NCBI GenBank assembly: GCA_947306025.1
Contig: CAMZFJ010000099.1
Location: forward strand, 1 to 6,684
DNA from: an uncultured Fibrobacter sp.
Lineage (GTDB): Bacteria; Fibrobacterota; Fibrobacteria; Fibrobacterales; Fibrobacteraceae
Length of the DNA stretch: 6,684 nt
Direction: 5' to 3'
A model generated the notes under the pieces. It made no database searches. It was not told where the DNA came from and was given only the letters and a program-made list of their open reading frames with translations. A program made the translations under genes and the position numbers. The number at the start of each line of letters is the position of its first letter. Position 1 is the first letter of the stretch. Shown here one piece after another: positions 6,467 to 6,684 of this stretch.

Positions 6467-6559
6467 GCCTAAAATGTAGAAACTTTTACGTCAAAACATT
6501 GAGTTTCCCGCGCACAAACATGTTTATTGAGTTACTAGAATAGCATTGCCGCAGTTGTC

Positions 6560-6605
6560 AGAAGTTAGTTGGTAGAACTTAGCCCGCTCCGCTCTTAGAA
6601 CTTAG
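6560..6605. repeat. Short direct repeats AGAACTTAG
   Basis: TAGAACTTAG occurs exactly at 6573-6582 and 6596-6605, 23 bases apart, with a one-mismatch relative AGAAGTTAG at 6560-6568. The spacer between the exact copies is GC-rich (CCCGCTCCGCTCT). The set resembles the TGAG-spaced arrays in logic, with short conserved spacers around variable cores, but uses a different spacer word. Confidence 0.5.
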
Positions 6606-6632
6606 TTTTTTCTTTTAGTGAGAAAAAAAGGC

Positions 6633-6683
6633 TTAAGTGTCAAAAGGATACCTAAAAAAGGGTATCCTTTGCATTAAGTGTCA
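6633..6683. repeat. Hairpin flanked by 10-base direct repeats
   Basis: TTAAGTGTCA is repeated exactly at 6633-6642 and 6674-6683. Between them is a perfect 10-bp stem: AAAGGATACC at 6643-6652, loop TAAAAAAG, and GGTATCCTTT at 6661-6670. The stem is strong, but only three Ts follow it on the plus strand and few on the minus strand, so it would be a poor intrinsic terminator in either direction. It may be the edge of a larger repeat array that continues beyond the window. Confidence 0.6.
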
Positions 6684-6684
6684 T

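Larger units (their letters stand above)
6467..6684. other. Intergenic region upstream of ispG, no gene seen
   Basis: I find no credible coding region on either strand in these 218 bases. The ispG promoter is expected near 6467-6540. On the minus strand a TTGACG hexamer (6489-6494) is visible, but no -10 box stands at a workable distance, so no promoter is called. The distal half holds the repeats listed separately, plus an imperfect A/T inverted repeat with arms TTTTTTCT (6606-6613) and AGAAAAAA (6621-6628). Confidence 0.5.

Overview
The window looks like a chromosomal stretch of a Fibrobacter-type bacterium (phylum Fibrobacterota). This rests on moderate GC content, strong C-ending codon preference in serS, a long-form IspG, intergenic regions packed with short hairpins separated by TGAG/CTCA spacers, and a GTCATTCTGAG...GAAGAATCC repeat that I recall from Fibrobacter genomes. 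The genus is an inference from recall, not from a search.

Layout. Positions 1-792 hold the 3' two-thirds of serS (seryl-tRNA synthetase, + strand, cut off by the window edge). Positions 793-1036 hold a hairpin element, a second displaced copy of the serS tail codons, a strong intrinsic terminator and two short REP-like repeats. A small two-helix membrane protein of unknown function lies on the minus strand (1037-1366). It is divergent from an AMP-forming long-chain acyl-CoA synthetase (1461-3269, +). That gene converges on serA (3-phosphoglycerate dehydrogenase, 3397-4563, -) across a 127-base palindrome-rich spacer. Another palindromic spacer (4564-4726) separates serA from ispG (long-form HMBPP synthase, 4727-6466, -). 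Upstream of ispG, positions 6467-6684 hold no gene but carry a different set of short repeats and a hairpin flanked by direct repeats.

The genes are housekeeping: serine charging of tRNA, serine synthesis, fatty-acid activation, isoprenoid precursor synthesis. The two serine genes lie on opposite strands 2.6 kb apart and do not form an operon. Each gene appears to be its own transcription unit, separated by hairpin arrays that could act as terminators or RNA 3'-end stabilisers.

I see no defence system, mobile-element gene, CRISPR array or novel multi-gene system. The most unusual signal is in the spacers. Hairpin arrays begin at or within about 10 bases of the stop codon of serS, the acyl-CoA synthetase, serA and ispG. 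At serS a 105-base segment carrying such an element separates the present stop codon from a second, in-frame copy of the tail codons, as if the gene's 3' end had been replaced or duplicated.
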